Positions 1-8,637 of a DNA stretch of 64,000 nt are shown here, one piece after another. How positions within the stretch are numbered: the first letter of the stretch is position 1; every line of letters starts with the position of its first letter. The stretch covers positions 496,001 through 560,000 of the forward strand of contig NZ_JAGHMF010000003.1 of the NCBI RefSeq assembly GCF_017741815.1, given 5' to 3'. This DNA is from Rhizobium sp. 16-488-2b (lineage in GTDB: Bacteria > Pseudomonadota > Alphaproteobacteria > Rhizobiales > Rhizobiaceae). A program made the position numbers and the translations under genes. The notes under the pieces were generated by a model, which was given only the letters and a program-made list of their open reading frames with translations, was not told the origin of the DNA and ran no database searches.

Positions 1-46
1 TTTCGTTCCCTCACGTCATCGAGGACACAACAGGGGAGGCGCTCTG

Positions 47-232
47 ATGGTGCCAAACCCCGCACACGTAGACGAAGCCGTCACAGCTGCAGCTCAGTGG
101 ATCGCTGACCAGGAGCCCCGGCAGGATGTCATTCCCCAGATCAAGACCCGGTTCGGCCTGACCTCTCTTCAAGCCTCCGAGGCCTGCGCGCTTGCTAGCA
201 AGATGCGCACCTATCGGAGGGCTCACGGATGA
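47..232 (+). CDS. small hypothetical phage-element protein
   Basis: 61-residue soluble protein, not recognised. The ATG is preceded by AGGGGAGG at good spacing. It is probably helical, with a C-terminal half rich in Ala and Leu and a basic tail. Its stop overlaps the ATG of the next gene as ATGA, so the two are translationally coupled. The window edge is only 46 bases upstream, so the operon may begin outside. Confidence 0.65.
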   Translation: MVPNPAHVDEAVTAAAQWIADQEPRQDVIPQIKTRFGLTSLQASEACALASKMRTYRRAHG

Positions 233-1086
233 AGCAGGCCTCACGTGATCAGGTGGAAATAAAGCATCGATCTAGGCGTAAGGCGATGTCTTCCGGCCAA
301 ACGATGCTCGGCAACTGCATTCTAGGAACCGTCAACCGGCCGAGGACCTGGAAGTTGTCGCTCTCGCTTGTGCGTCTGCGCGAAATCGAGTTGGTGATAA
401 AGGATCGGCATGGCGGGATCATTCCGGATCCCAATGGTACCGACGATGTGGACCTCTGCCTTGGCTACATCAGGGCAGTCGCTCATTCAGCGCCTGAGCA
501 AGATCTGAAAGACTGGTGCGCGCGCTTCGCCCCTTGGGCCGTCGATCGGTGGCTCGAGGTAGGCAAGCCAATCCTCGAAGAGACGGTGAAACGCAAAAAG
601 ATGCTGTCGGCTGATGCGGTGGCGGCCCTGATGAATGTGACGTTGGCGGAGCGCACGACTTTGGGTCTGAAGACGATTGGCTCATGCGACGTGACCGCGA
701 GCGAGCGAAAAGAAATCGCAAGAGAGCGCAAACGGGAGCTTGATCGAGCGCGCCAGGAACAAAAGCGATCAGCCGAAAAGCGGAAGGATCGTAAATCCTA
801 TGAGGCCCACTCTCTAGCAAAGCTCAAGCCTTGGGCCGCTGCCGGGATATCTCGTGCCACATGGTACCGCAAGCAGAATGAGACAGGTCTGTCGCCACTC
901 CTATTAATAACAACTGGCGACACACTTGTCTCACAAGCAGATCTGCCGCCAACGCCGCCACGCATTCAAGTACGCCAGGCGCGCGCAGCGGGCATGGTCG
1001 GGGGTCTGGGGCATCATGCCCCGGCAGGGCTCCAAGGGGCAGAGCCCCATGGGATAGGCGACACCTTGAAGGACCGGGTGGCATGA
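229..1086 (+). CDS. hypothetical phage-element protein with C-terminal HTH-like segment
   Basis: 285 residues, no confident family. A basic N-terminus is followed by a mixed region with WAVDRWLEV. Around residues 165-190 there is a strongly charged helix (repeated KR/ER/RK) that could be coiled coil. Next comes a segment containing ISRATWYRK, which looks like the recognition helix of a helix-turn-helix. Pro-rich low complexity closes the protein. It overlaps the genes on both sides by 4 bases (ATGA), so it is part of the leftmost small-gene operon. A DNA-binding or replication-related role is inference from the basic HTH-like part only. Confidence 0.65.
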   Translation: MKQASRDQVEIKHRSRRKAMSSGQTMLGNCILGTVNRPRTWKLSLSLVRLREIELVIKDRHGGIIPDPNGTDDVDLCLGYIRAVAHSAPEQDLKDWCARFAPWAVDRWLEVGKPILEETVKRKKMLSADAVAALMNVTLAERTTLGLKTIGSCDVTASERKEIARERKRELDRARQEQKRSAEKRKDRKSYEAHSLAKLKPWAAAGISRATWYRKQNETGLSPLLLITTGDTLVSQADLPPTPPRIQVRQARAAGMVGGLGHHAPAGLQGAEPHGIGDTLKDRVA

Positions 1087-1415
1087 AAGGAGAACAAACA
1101 GATATGTTCGACATCCTCGACCAACAGCTAGCGCGCGCCTCGTCGCCAGTCTCGGCCGTATACCACTTCCCTGTCGAGCGAGAGGTAGGTCTTATTCGCG
1201 AGACCGCCAGGATCCTGGAGAAGCGGACAGGATCAGCTGCAGACCGCTTTTGGCAGATGACGTGCCGGCGGCTCTACGCCCGATATCAGGTGAACGGGAT
1301 GGCCGAGCTGCAGATTAAAGAAGCACTTGCGACCTTCACCTATGCGGTGCACGCCGAAATGGCCCGGGCAGCGTGGGACGAGTGGACCGGCGACAATCCA
1401 CGAGGTGCGGCATGA
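1083..1415 (+). CDS. DUF6074-like phage-element protein (copy 1)
   Basis: 110 residues. The core pattern is an FP-x-x-R motif, then a helix with R-x-x-A, a W-to-R segment, and a C-terminal helix ending in '[10 protein letters not shown]'. The same layout recurs in the protein encoded at 14486-14749, so the two are paralogues; both resemble the DUF6074 family found in rhizobial phage regions (family assignment from memory). ATG 1083 overlaps the previous stop, but an AAGGAG at 1087-1092 may instead serve the ATG at 1104. The stop overlaps the next start as ATGA. Function unknown. Confidence 0.65.
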   Translation: MKGEQTDMFDILDQQLARASSPVSAVYHFPVEREVGLIRETARILEKRTGSAADRFWQMTCRRLYARYQVNGMAELQIKEALATFTYAVHAEMARAAWDEWTGDNPRGAA

Positions 1416-1654
1416 TGCCTGGCTCGCGGAGGATGCAGAAGCAGCTGATCGAGATGGAAGAAGCCCTCCGGCAATCTAACGCGAGAACGTCGGCGGCGGA
1501 GAAGGCGCTTGCCGACAAAAACCTGCTCTACTGCTCCTTCTGCTCGAAGGATCAGCACAGCGTTCGCAAGCTGATTGCGGGACGCGGGGTCTTTATCTGC
1601 AACGAGTGCGTTCTGCTGTGCGTCGAGATATGCATGGAAGCGAAGCCGCAATAA
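1412..1654 (+). CDS. ClpX-type C4 zinc-finger miniprotein
   Basis: 80 residues. The N-terminal 35 residues form a charged helix (probable coiled coil). The C-terminal part has a four-cysteine zinc ribbon, CSFC then CNEC, with the spacing and the '[10 protein letters not shown]' signature of the ClpX N-terminal zinc-binding domain. In ClpX this domain dimerises and binds adaptors and substrates. Here there is no AAA+ ATPase domain, so the protein could compete for ClpX adaptors or recruit substrates (inference). The start is chosen at ATG 1412, overlapping the previous stop. Free-standing ClpX-finger proteins are seen in phage and rhizobial genomes. Confidence 0.75.
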   Translation: MMPGSRRMQKQLIEMEEALRQSNARTSAAEKALADKNLLYCSFCSKDQHSVRKLIAGRGVFICNECVLLCVEICMEAKPQ

Positions 1655-2004
1655 GGAACCGGATATTGCATCGATCGGCAGCCAAGCAAGCCAAGACCCT
1701 GTTTGAGGACGTAAAGCCTCAGGCTGACCCCGGCTTGTTTCCGATCCTGATGCGTCGTGACGATATCATCAACCTGAAGATGGCGGTACATCGAGCCAAT
1801 CGGGATGAGAAAACCATCCGCAGTTGGTGCAAGGAGTTTGGGATCGGCAGGCAGTCCAAGCCTGGCGCTCCTCTGGAGATTTCAGCGCCAGCGCTGGAAA
1901 TGGTCGTTCATGGTGATGTTGCGGCGCTAGAACTATTGCGCGAGGGCAAGCGTACCCACGCCCGAGTAAAACGGTATTTCGATCATCTTGGAGTTCCAAT
2001 TTGA
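1630..2004 (+). CDS. HTH-like DNA-binding protein
   Basis: About 124 residues from ATG 1630; GTG 1606 is also in frame. The central region (about 45-70) reads as a helix-turn-helix: a helix ending in AVHRANRD, a turn, then a second helix '[10 protein letters not shown]', followed by a basic wing and a C-terminal helical segment rich in Glu and Arg. This suggests a small phage regulator, possibly AlpA/Nu1-like. It starts inside the ClpX-finger gene, so the two overlap by 25 bases. No close family recognised. Confidence 0.55.
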   Translation: MHGSEAAIRNRILHRSAAKQAKTLFEDVKPQADPGLFPILMRRDDIINLKMAVHRANRDEKTIRSWCKEFGIGRQSKPGAPLEISAPALEMVVHGDVAALELLREGKRTHARVKRYFDHLGVPI

Positions 2005-2057
2005 GATCGGCCACCGTAGGTTCCACTCAACCAATTGATCGCCGCGCAGAGTCCCTA

Positions 2058-2498
2058 ATGTCAGACAGAGAGTTTCAGCTACAGAATTCGGCCCAGGCGA
2101 TCGAGTACGGCCGCGAATGCGTAAAATCCTGCATCATCATCAATGGGGGCGCAGCGGTCGCTCTTGTTGCGCTGTTGTCAAGCACTGCTCAGTTTGATCG
2201 GCCGTTCTTCCTCTCGGCGCTTCTTGCATTTGCTGTTGGCACTGGACTGGGTGTGCTGTCTTGTGCGGGAGGTTACATCGCGCAGACGGTATTCGCGATG
2301 TCGAATGCTAGCGGGTCCAGCAAGACCTACAATTGGGCAATATTCATTTCCTTCGTCACCGCTGTGATTGTTATTTCATCAATCGGAGCCTTCGGTCTCG
2401 GCGTCTATTCCGCTGCCCAAGCCGTTCTTCATCCGCCCGAGGTCAGACCGGTGCTCCTGCAATTGATGGAGCCGTTGACGAATATTTTCCTGCCGTAA
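2058..2498 (+). CDS. small multi-span membrane protein
   Basis: 146 residues from ATG 2058. An in-frame TTG at 2001 overlaps the previous stop and has a GGAG seven bases upstream, so a 165-residue form is also possible. Three hydrophobic segments are visible, around residues 28-48, 55-80 and 92-115, with a short hydrophilic C-terminus. Topology suggests an inner-membrane protein of the element, in the size range of holins or superinfection-exclusion proteins, but no family signature supports either. It ends the first small-gene run. Confidence 0.6.
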   Translation: MSDREFQLQNSAQAIEYGRECVKSCIIINGGAAVALVALLSSTAQFDRPFFLSALLAFAVGTGLGVLSCAGGYIAQTVFAMSNASGSSKTYNWAIFISFVTAVIVISSIGAFGLGVYSAAQAVLHPPEVRPVLLQLMEPLTNIFLP

Positions 2499-2586
2499 AG
2501 CGCGAACCACTACCGGACGCTTCCAATTTCAAAGCCTCGCTGTCCGTGGTCTTCTTCCTGTCGAAACTGAGATCAGGAGATGGCGG

Positions 2587-2817
2587 ATGACCACTATCGC
2601 GAACAGACAACGTCGGGAAAAAGACCCGATCGTCAACCTCATGCTCAACGGCGGCCGGGTAACGGCGACCTTCCGTGAAGCGCTCTTCGACGCCACAGCC
2701 CGCGAGGGTCTCAGCGTCAACGAGTTCTGCCTGAAGGCCGCAGCCGAGAAGCTGAAAGCCTCCGGCCGTGAATTCTCCGGTGTCTTCCATCCTGGCGATT
2801 TTGCGGAGGTGCACTGA
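2587..2817 (+). CDS. ribbon-helix-helix-like small protein
   Basis: 76 residues. The start is supported by a GGAG-type site just upstream. A strand-like segment (GRVTATF) is followed by two helices, 'REALFDATAREGLSVNEF' being the centre, which resembles a ribbon-helix-helix or Arc-type fold. The stop overlaps the start of the large virion protein gene (TGATG), so it is translationally coupled to it. It may be an assembly chaperone or a regulator of the late gene downstream. No specific family assigned. Confidence 0.6.
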   Translation: MTTIANRQRREKDPIVNLMLNGGRVTATFREALFDATAREGLSVNEFCLKAAAEKLKASGREFSGVFHPGDFAEVH

Positions 2818-4916
2818 TGGCCCAGATTGCTTCACTCAACGTTCCGATGGCCCCTATCCCGCAGCCTGATTTCTCATGGCTCGATAAGCTTAGTGATTCA
2901 ATCGGTGGCGTCATTCAGAAAAAGGGCCGGGACAAGGCTCTCGCCCGCCTAGCCGACGAAGTGGGCCCCTCTGCCGGTCAGCCGCAGCCGCAGCAGTCTT
3001 TCCTCTCCGGTCTCATGGGCGGCAACAGACAGCAAGCCGCGGCCGCACCTATGACGGCACCCGTTGGCCCTGTCGATCGCGGTCCCGCGCAGGGCAGCAC
3101 GTATCAGCCTTTCATCGACACGATCCGGACGAAGATCCAAAACCCTTACGCTTTGGCCGCTGTCGCAGCTACTGGCCGCGCTGAAAGCGGATGGAGCCCG
3201 CAGAAAGCTGCCTCGTCCTGGGCAGATCCTTCGCAGTCCGGTCAGGCTGGCACCTCTGGCGGCATCCTCTCTTGGCGTGCCGAGCGTCTTCAGAACCTGC
3301 GGAATTTCGCACGCAGCCGCGGCGAGGAGGGCAACGGCTCGCCTCAGACGCAGGCCGAATACTTCTTGAGCGAAGATCCGAGCCTGATCACCCGGCTCAA
3401 TGCTGCGCAATCTCCAGAAGAGGCTGCCGATCTCATGGCAGGCGCTTGGCGGTTTGCAGGTTACGATCAGCCAGGAGGCGAAGCTGCTCGCCGACGTGCG
3501 ATGACCACAAACTATTTCGCGCAGGATTTCAGGGACGCGGGCGGCGCTCCTCAAGCTCAGACGGCGGCACAAGCTGCAGCGAACCTGCCTTCACCGGTCA
3601 ACCACGCCAACACCCAAGGCAACGGCACACAGGTGGCAAGCCTTGATCCTTCGATCGGCATTCCCTTGCCCGGCTGGGCTGGCCCGATGCGCGCCAATGA
3701 TCCGGCCCGCCGGCTTGATGCAGCTCCTGACGCAGCGCCTTCCAGTGTGGCGACTGCCGGCGGCGACGTGCCGATTGCTGCCTCGCAGGTCAACACAGGT
3801 TCTCCGCTTCCTCGGCCTGCTCAGATGGCATCGAGCGCCGGCTCCATTCTCGCACCGGGAGTGACGCCCGTTCAGCGTGGTGGCGTTGATGTAAACCTCA
3901 TCCAGCGCCTCCTGCGCGATCCACAGCTCAACGAGGTTGGTCTAGAACTCTGGAAGGCCAACGTTCAGGGTCAGAAGGCCTCGGAGCCCTGGCAGTTCAT
4001 CACGCTGCCCGACGGCACCCTTGCGCGCGCCAATCAGCAGACCGGCGAAGTGATGTCGCTCGGCGGCTTTAGCAAGCCTCAGGATCCGCTTAAAGTCGGC
4101 CCTGATGATGTGCTGCTCGATCCGGTAACGCACCAGCCGATCTACAAGGGCTCGGGCGAGAAGCCGACCAACGATATCCGAGAGTACAACTACGCTCAAA
4201 GCCAAGGCTTCAAGGGCACGTTCGCTGACTGGCAGACCCAGAACAAGAAGGCGGGCGCGACCGTAATCAACACGGGCGACAACAGCAGCAAGTTTGCCGA
4301 GGAATCCGACAAGGCCGCGGCGAAGCGCCTCAATGATATCGTCGAGGCCGGCGCCGGCTCTCCACAGATGATGGAGGATCTGCAGACGCTGGCAAATCTC
4401 GGTAGGCAGATCGGCACCGGCAAGGGCGCGCAGGTCATGAACGCTCTCGGCCCTTATGCCGAGGCCTTGGGCTTCTCCGTCGAGGGTCTTGGCGAGTCCC
4501 AGGCCTATGACGCCATCGTCTCCCGCTTGGCTCCTGCTATGCGGCCTGCTGGCTCAGGCGCTACGTCTGACTTCGATGCTCGCCAGTTCCTGAAGAGCTT
4601 GCCCAGCCTTGGCAACTCGCCAGAGGGCAACGCGCTTATCGTCGACACCTTCCAGCGGGTCCAGGAAAACCGCATCAAGGCTGCCGACATCGCCTCTCGG
4701 GCATACCTGCCAAAGGATGCTGGCGGTATCACCTGGCAGGAAGCTGAAAAGCAGATCCGGGCACTTGCGAACCCGTACGCTCGGTTCAAGCAGTATGCCA
4801 ATGGCAATCCGCAGCGTGGCAACCCGTCGCCTCAGACGCGCGCGCCTCGCGCTCGCAATCCTCAGACCGGAGAAACCCTCGAACTCCGCAACGGCAAATG
4901 GGAGCCCGTACGCTAA
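2817..4916 (+). CDS. phage internal virion/ejection-type protein with lysozyme-like domain
   Basis: 699 residues. Residues about 95-245 look like a tail-tip lysozyme domain: a helix with AATGRAESGWSP places a candidate catalytic Glu at 123, and the domain continues to RAMTTNYFAQDF. Pro/Ala/Gly-rich linkers surround it. Residues about 440-690 are helical and hydrophilic, ending with 'TGETLELRNGKWEPV', a tail common in phage ejection proteins. The likely role is local peptidoglycan digestion during DNA injection (inference from the domain). It is coupled to the preceding small gene and overlaps the next start (TAATG), forming a late operon. Confidence 0.7.
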   Translation: MAQIASLNVPMAPIPQPDFSWLDKLSDSIGGVIQKKGRDKALARLADEVGPSAGQPQPQQSFLSGLMGGNRQQAAAAPMTAPVGPVDRGPAQGSTYQPFIDTIRTKIQNPYALAAVAATGRAESGWSPQKAASSWADPSQSGQAGTSGGILSWRAERLQNLRNFARSRGEEGNGSPQTQAEYFLSEDPSLITRLNAAQSPEEAADLMAGAWRFAGYDQPGGEAARRRAMTTNYFAQDFRDAGGAPQAQTAAQAAANLPSPVNHANTQGNGTQVASLDPSIGIPLPGWAGPMRANDPARRLDAAPDAAPSSVATAGGDVPIAASQVNTGSPLPRPAQMASSAGSILAPGVTPVQRGGVDVNLIQRLLRDPQLNEVGLELWKANVQGQKASEPWQFITLPDGTLARANQQTGEVMSLGGFSKPQDPLKVGPDDVLLDPVTHQPIYKGSGEKPTNDIREYNYAQSQGFKGTFADWQTQNKKAGATVINTGDNSSKFAEESDKAAAKRLNDIVEAGAGSPQMMEDLQTLANLGRQIGTGKGAQVMNALGPYAEALGFSVEGLGESQAYDAIVSRLAPAMRPAGSGATSDFDARQFLKSLPSLGNSPEGNALIVDTFQRVQENRIKAADIASRAYLPKDAGGITWQEAEKQIRALANPYARFKQYANGNPQRGNPSPQTRAPRARNPQTGETLELRNGKWEPVR

Positions 4917-6922
4917 TGGCCGACAACCTTCCCGCTCTTCCGCCCGGCTTCGTGCTCGACACCGGCGCAGCGCCCGCTCCCAAGCCCGCACAGGGCGAAA
5001 CCGGCGAGCTCATGGGCCATGCCCCTGCAGGTGGTGACAGCACCCCGGAGCTGCCCCCAGGCTTCGAAATGGAGCCGGTGGGCCGCCACCTCAACTGGGA
5101 GGAAAGCCAGCGACTTCTCGATCGAGATGAACAGAGTGGTGCAAGCGGCGCATTCGGTGCCTTCACCTCTGGCGGCGTTGAAGGCTTCCCGATCGTCGGT
5201 CCTGCCATCATGGGCGGGATCAAGCGCGCTGCCGCCGGCTTGGGTTCGTTGATCAACGGCGACAGCTACGATTCGAACCTTGAGCGCGCCGATCAGATCG
5301 TGACGGATGCTCAAGAGCAGCACCCTGTTGCCCGCATCGCTGGCAACATCACCGGTGGCGTCGCTGCGATGGCCCCTGTTGCAAGCACTGCCTTGGGTGC
5401 TCGCGCACTTGGCGTCGCAGGAGAAACTTTGGCTGGGAGGTCTATTGCTGGCCTAGCCTCAGGTGGCGTTATCGGTGGCACTGATGCCGCTGTTCGCTCC
5501 GAGGGAGACTGGACAAAGATTGCCCAGGGCGCTGGCTTGGGTATGCTCTTCGGTGGCGCTGGTCCAGCGGTCGGATCGGCCATCGGTGCGGGAACTCGCG
5601 GCGTTCTCAACTGGGTTCGAAGCCGAGGCGACAGTGTAGGCCGCAACCTCGCCACGTCGCTCACGGCCGATGGCATTGATGCAGCATCCGCCAGGGCTAG
5701 ATTGGCTGAGCTCGGTCCCGAAGGCATGCCGGCTGATCTAGGCCCGAATATGCAAGGCGACTTGAGCGCTATCGCTTCAATGCCCGGACGGGGTCAGACT
5801 GTCGCCCGTGCAGCTCTCGCAGAACGCGCGGCCGGAGCAGGCCAACGCATCCGGACAGATGCTGACGCTTCGCTTGGCCCGAGCGGCGACATCATTGCCG
5901 ATCGAGCAGCATACGTGCAGGAGCGAGCCGACGCTGCCCGCCCGCTCTACCAGCAGGCTTACGCTGAGCCCTTTCAGCCTACGCAGACGATCCGAAATAT
6001 CCTGCAGACCCCAGCCGGCCGGCAGGCGCTCAGAAACGCACAGCGCCTAGCCGAGAATGAACGGATGCCGATCAATCCTGATCAGCTCGACGTTCGGGGC
6101 CTCGATTTGGTGAAGCGCTCGCTGGATGATCAGATAGGAGTTGCTCAGCGTGCCGGACGCAACAACGAGGTGCGGATGTTGAGCACGATGAGGAACCACC
6201 TCATCAATGACGCGCCGGACTCGTACCGCGCGGCTCTGGATGCCTTTGCGGGGCCATCAGCGGTGATCGACGCACTGGATAACGGTCGTTCGGTATTTCA
6301 GCGCAGTGTTCACCCAGGTGAGGTTGCGGCCGAGATGAGGGCGCTTGGGCCAGGAGAACGAGATGCCTACCTCCACGGCGCTCGAGCCGGTCTCGATGAA
6401 ATCATGATGAACGCTCGCAACGATGGTGGCGCCGCCCGGGCGATGTTCCAGAAGGACGCTAACCGCTTCAAGCTTCAGGCCCTTCTTGGCCGCGACGAAG
6501 CCGACCGTTTCCTGTCCGCGATCGAGCGGGAAGCAACCTTCGCTGACACTGGCCACGCGGTGACGGGCAACAGCGTTACGGCAGCCCGCACGGCGGCGCA
6601 GCAGCGCTGGGGCGGTCAGCGGGGAGACGGGAACGGCGTTGTGCGTGGCGTGCTCAACATGAACTTTGGTGACGCCCTAGCCTCGGCCGGCGGGAAGCTC
6701 AATCAGGTTCAGAACGAAGCGGCGATGGCAGCTCGCCGAGGTGCGGCAGCCGACATCCTGACCTCGCGAGGCCCTGATGCTGTCGATCAGCTGGAAAGGC
6801 TATCCTTCCTGCAGGCCCTGCAAGGCCAGAACGCTAGGATCGGCGCAGAAGCTGGTACAGCTGCCCAGATAGGCGCTCAGGCTGCCCCCACGCTCACGCG
6901 TCAGCTCTTGGAGCGGCGTTGA
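4916..6922 (+). CDS. large phage virion-associated protein, probable ejection protein
   Basis: 668 residues from ATG 4916, which overlaps the previous stop; the longer reading from 4898 has no ribosome site. Two PPGF motifs lie near the N-terminus (residues about 8 and 46). An Ala/Gly-rich, moderately hydrophobic stretch follows (about 80-230) that resembles membrane-active segments of podovirus internal proteins. The remainder is a long hydrophilic helical region with many Arg, Ala and Gln. Size, composition and position after a lysozyme-bearing virion protein point to an internal/ejection protein. No enzymatic motif recognised. Confidence 0.6.
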   Translation: MADNLPALPPGFVLDTGAAPAPKPAQGETGELMGHAPAGGDSTPELPPGFEMEPVGRHLNWEESQRLLDRDEQSGASGAFGAFTSGGVEGFPIVGPAIMGGIKRAAAGLGSLINGDSYDSNLERADQIVTDAQEQHPVARIAGNITGGVAAMAPVASTALGARALGVAGETLAGRSIAGLASGGVIGGTDAAVRSEGDWTKIAQGAGLGMLFGGAGPAVGSAIGAGTRGVLNWVRSRGDSVGRNLATSLTADGIDAASARARLAELGPEGMPADLGPNMQGDLSAIASMPGRGQTVARAALAERAAGAGQRIRTDADASLGPSGDIIADRAAYVQERADAARPLYQQAYAEPFQPTQTIRNILQTPAGRQALRNAQRLAENERMPINPDQLDVRGLDLVKRSLDDQIGVAQRAGRNNEVRMLSTMRNHLINDAPDSYRAALDAFAGPSAVIDALDNGRSVFQRSVHPGEVAAEMRALGPGERDAYLHGARAGLDEIMMNARNDGGAARAMFQKDANRFKLQALLGRDEADRFLSAIEREATFADTGHAVTGNSVTAARTAAQQRWGGQRGDGNGVVRGVLNMNFGDALASAGGKLNQVQNEAAMAARRGAAADILTSRGPDAVDQLERLSFLQALQGQNARIGAEAGTAAQIGAQAAPTLTRQLLERR

Positions 6923-7107
6923 GCGTCTCGTTTGTCGACAAGGGTGATGGCGTACATGAGAACCATGCCAACACCGAACCCTGCGCCGAATCCGATGCCG
7001 AAGCCATCGGAGATGCCGTAGATCAGCCAGCGGCAGAGCAGCCAGAAGCAGACCATGCCGGCGCAGCAGATGACAACATAGGCAAGGCGGTAGACGATAT
7101 CGGCCAT
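6901..7107 (-). CDS. small membrane protein, reverse orientation
   Basis: 68 residues from ATG 7107, with a strongly hydrophobic first segment (RLAYVVICCAGMVCFWLL) and a second Gly-rich span with repeated GFG, ending in a basic KRDAQRRSK tail. Two membrane spans are predicted. It lies antisense to the late operon and overlaps the 3' end of the large virion gene by 22 bases. Together with the next reverse gene it forms a small inserted cassette. The ribosome site is weak. Function unknown. Confidence 0.55.
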   Translation of the reverse strand: MADIVYRLAYVVICCAGMVCFWLLCRWLIYGISDGFGIGFGAGFGVGMVLMYAITLVDKRDAQRRSKS

Positions 7108-7156
7108 GCCGGCACAATGCCTCAACCTGGAAAGGAAGTGAAGATGTCAGGTCGTA

Positions 7157-7609
7157 TCAATCATGGCGTGCCAAGACCCGGACTGCACCACCAATCAGAA
7201 CCTCTGGAGAGGCAGGTGAGGTCTCGGTCCAGTACGACTGAGCTCGCTGCATCGCCGGTTCAAAATAGCGACCACTGTGAGGCTCAATCGCGACCGAATA
7301 GTCACCGAGATGGATTGCCGGACTCGGATCTATGGTTTCGATTTCATAGATGAGATTGGTGGACGCGTGGGCGCTCCTATAAGTCTGCGCCTCAGCCAAA
7401 GTTCGGGCGGCGAACACGCAGTTGAGCCTGCTCGGTTTCTCTGGTGCGAACAGGCGTCTAGCCAGTTCGAATGCGACTTCGTTCAACGCCTGGACCTGAA
7501 CTTGTCCGTTGCTCGTCTGCCACAGCTTGATGACCCGCCCCCAATTCCCGGGTTCGATAATGCTCCCAACTCTTAGGGGGATCGGCGCGCAGTGAAAGAA
7601 TATTGCCAT
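7157..7609 (-). CDS. DUF2441-like protein, possible moron
   Basis: 150 residues from ATG 7609. Features: an N-terminal GSIIEPGNWGR, a central 'PSRLNCVFAARTLAEAQ', then IYEIETIDP and IHLGDYS. This order resembles DUF2441-type proteins, whose sequence pattern recalls ADP-ribosyltransferase-like folds; both points are from memory and uncertain. It is the only reverse-strand gene besides its small membrane neighbour in this stretch, which is typical of an independently expressed prophage cargo gene. Confidence 0.55.
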   Translation of the reverse strand: MAIFFHCAPIPLRVGSIIEPGNWGRVIKLWQTSNGQVQVQALNEVAFELARRLFAPEKPSRLNCVFAARTLAEAQTYRSAHASTNLIYEIETIDPSPAIHLGDYSVAIEPHSGRYFEPAMQRAQSYWTETSPASPEVLIGGAVRVLARHD

Positions 7610-7678
7610 GGTCCTCACATCGTCTGGTCAACATGCGGAAAGTCCTGAGTCGAACGCCGCTTTTGGAAGGAGAATGAG

Positions 7679-8062
7679 ATGCCCGAGAATCAACGTCCAG
7701 TCGTTCAGTTGATCGACACCAACACAGTCACCGGAATTTTTGAATATCTGTCCATCCAAGCGCAGATTGGCGACGAAGAGCAGCAGGACTTGGCTGCCAA
7801 GACGCTCGGCTACATCATCGAAGGCTTGCCCAGCGACGGCACAGTGACGTTCGACGATGCATTGACCATCCAAGCCTTGGCTATCTCTCTTGGGGTGGCG
7901 ATCCGAGAATGCGCAGATGATCCGGTAAAGGTTCGCGGTCTCGTCGTGCATCTGCTTTCTGCTGTAAGCTCGGTCGCAACGGTGCTGGAGAATCTCACTG
8001 GCGCAAGGGTGAACGATCGACGCTTCTTCGAGCACCAGCCGGCAAACACCTCTGTGCAGTGA
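7679..8062 (+). CDS. hypothetical phage-element protein
   Basis: 127 residues, mildly acidic and mostly helical, not recognised. The start is clear: GGAAGGAG lies just upstream of the ATG. Notable segments are DEEQQDLAAKTLGYIIEG and a hydrophobic helix LVVHLLSAVSSVATVL near the C-terminus. It is followed within 12 bases by the terminase-small-subunit-like gene, so the two are probably co-transcribed. Confidence 0.65.
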   Translation: MPENQRPVVQLIDTNTVTGIFEYLSIQAQIGDEEQQDLAAKTLGYIIEGLPSDGTVTFDDALTIQALAISLGVAIRECADDPVKVRGLVVHLLSAVSSVATVLENLTGARVNDRRFFEHQPANTSVQ

Positions 8063-8073
8063 AGGGCAGGGCA

Positions 8074-8571
8074 ATGGTTAAACACACCTCAGACCACCGG
8101 ATGTCAGTCCTGGCTAACCCGAGGCACGAAGCATTCGCTCAAGCTGTGGCAAGCGGCAAAAGCGCGACTGAAGCCTACGCCGTGGCGGGGTTCAAACCGC
8201 ACCAGCAGAACGCATCAAGGCTGATGTTAAATGATGTGGTCCGGGCTCGCGTGGCCGAGATACAGGCGCTAGGCGTCGAGAGGGCGCTTGTGAGCATAGA
8301 GAGCCTCACCGACGAGCTTGAGGTGGCACGAGTGCAGGCTATGGCCTCCGGGCGCTACGCCGCTGCTGTGAGCGCAATCCTCGGCAAGGCGAAGCTTCAC
8401 AACCTCCTGAAGGCCGACAGCACCTCGCCTCAGTCAACGGGCCTATTCACTTTCGATGGATCGATGCTCGATGATCTGACCGATGATGAGATGGATCTGC
8501 TTGAACGGGTGGCGCTGCGCATTGGCCTCATGGTGCAGTCGGACCAGATGAAGCCGAGGAAAGTGCACTGA
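8074..8571 (+). CDS. phage terminase small subunit-like DNA-binding protein
   Basis: 165 residues from ATG 8074. The N-terminal HEAFAQAVASGKSATEAY, followed by AGFKPHQQNASRLM and a helix with VVRARVAEI, is the pattern of the small terminase HTH domain (Terminase_2-like), which recognises phage DNA for packaging. The C-terminal half is helical with an acidic LDDLTDDEMDLLERV oligomerisation-type segment. No large terminase follows, so the gene may act as a regulator or its partner may lie outside the window. The family call is good; the packaging role here is inference. Confidence 0.72.
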   Translation: MVKHTSDHRMSVLANPRHEAFAQAVASGKSATEAYAVAGFKPHQQNASRLMLNDVVRARVAEIQALGVERALVSIESLTDELEVARVQAMASGRYAAAVSAILGKAKLHNLLKADSTSPQSTGLFTFDGSMLDDLTDDEMDLLERVALRIGLMVQSDQMKPRKVH

Positions 8572-8637
8572 CGCACTGGCTCAGCGCGTTCTCTTTTGGT
8601 AAACGTCTTTTCACAAGTCGTTCGCTGAGAGTGCACG

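Noticed and set aside
6919..7353. 144-codon plus-strand frame after the virion gene
   Set aside because: Overlaps two better-supported reverse genes and has no motif or convincing ribosome site.
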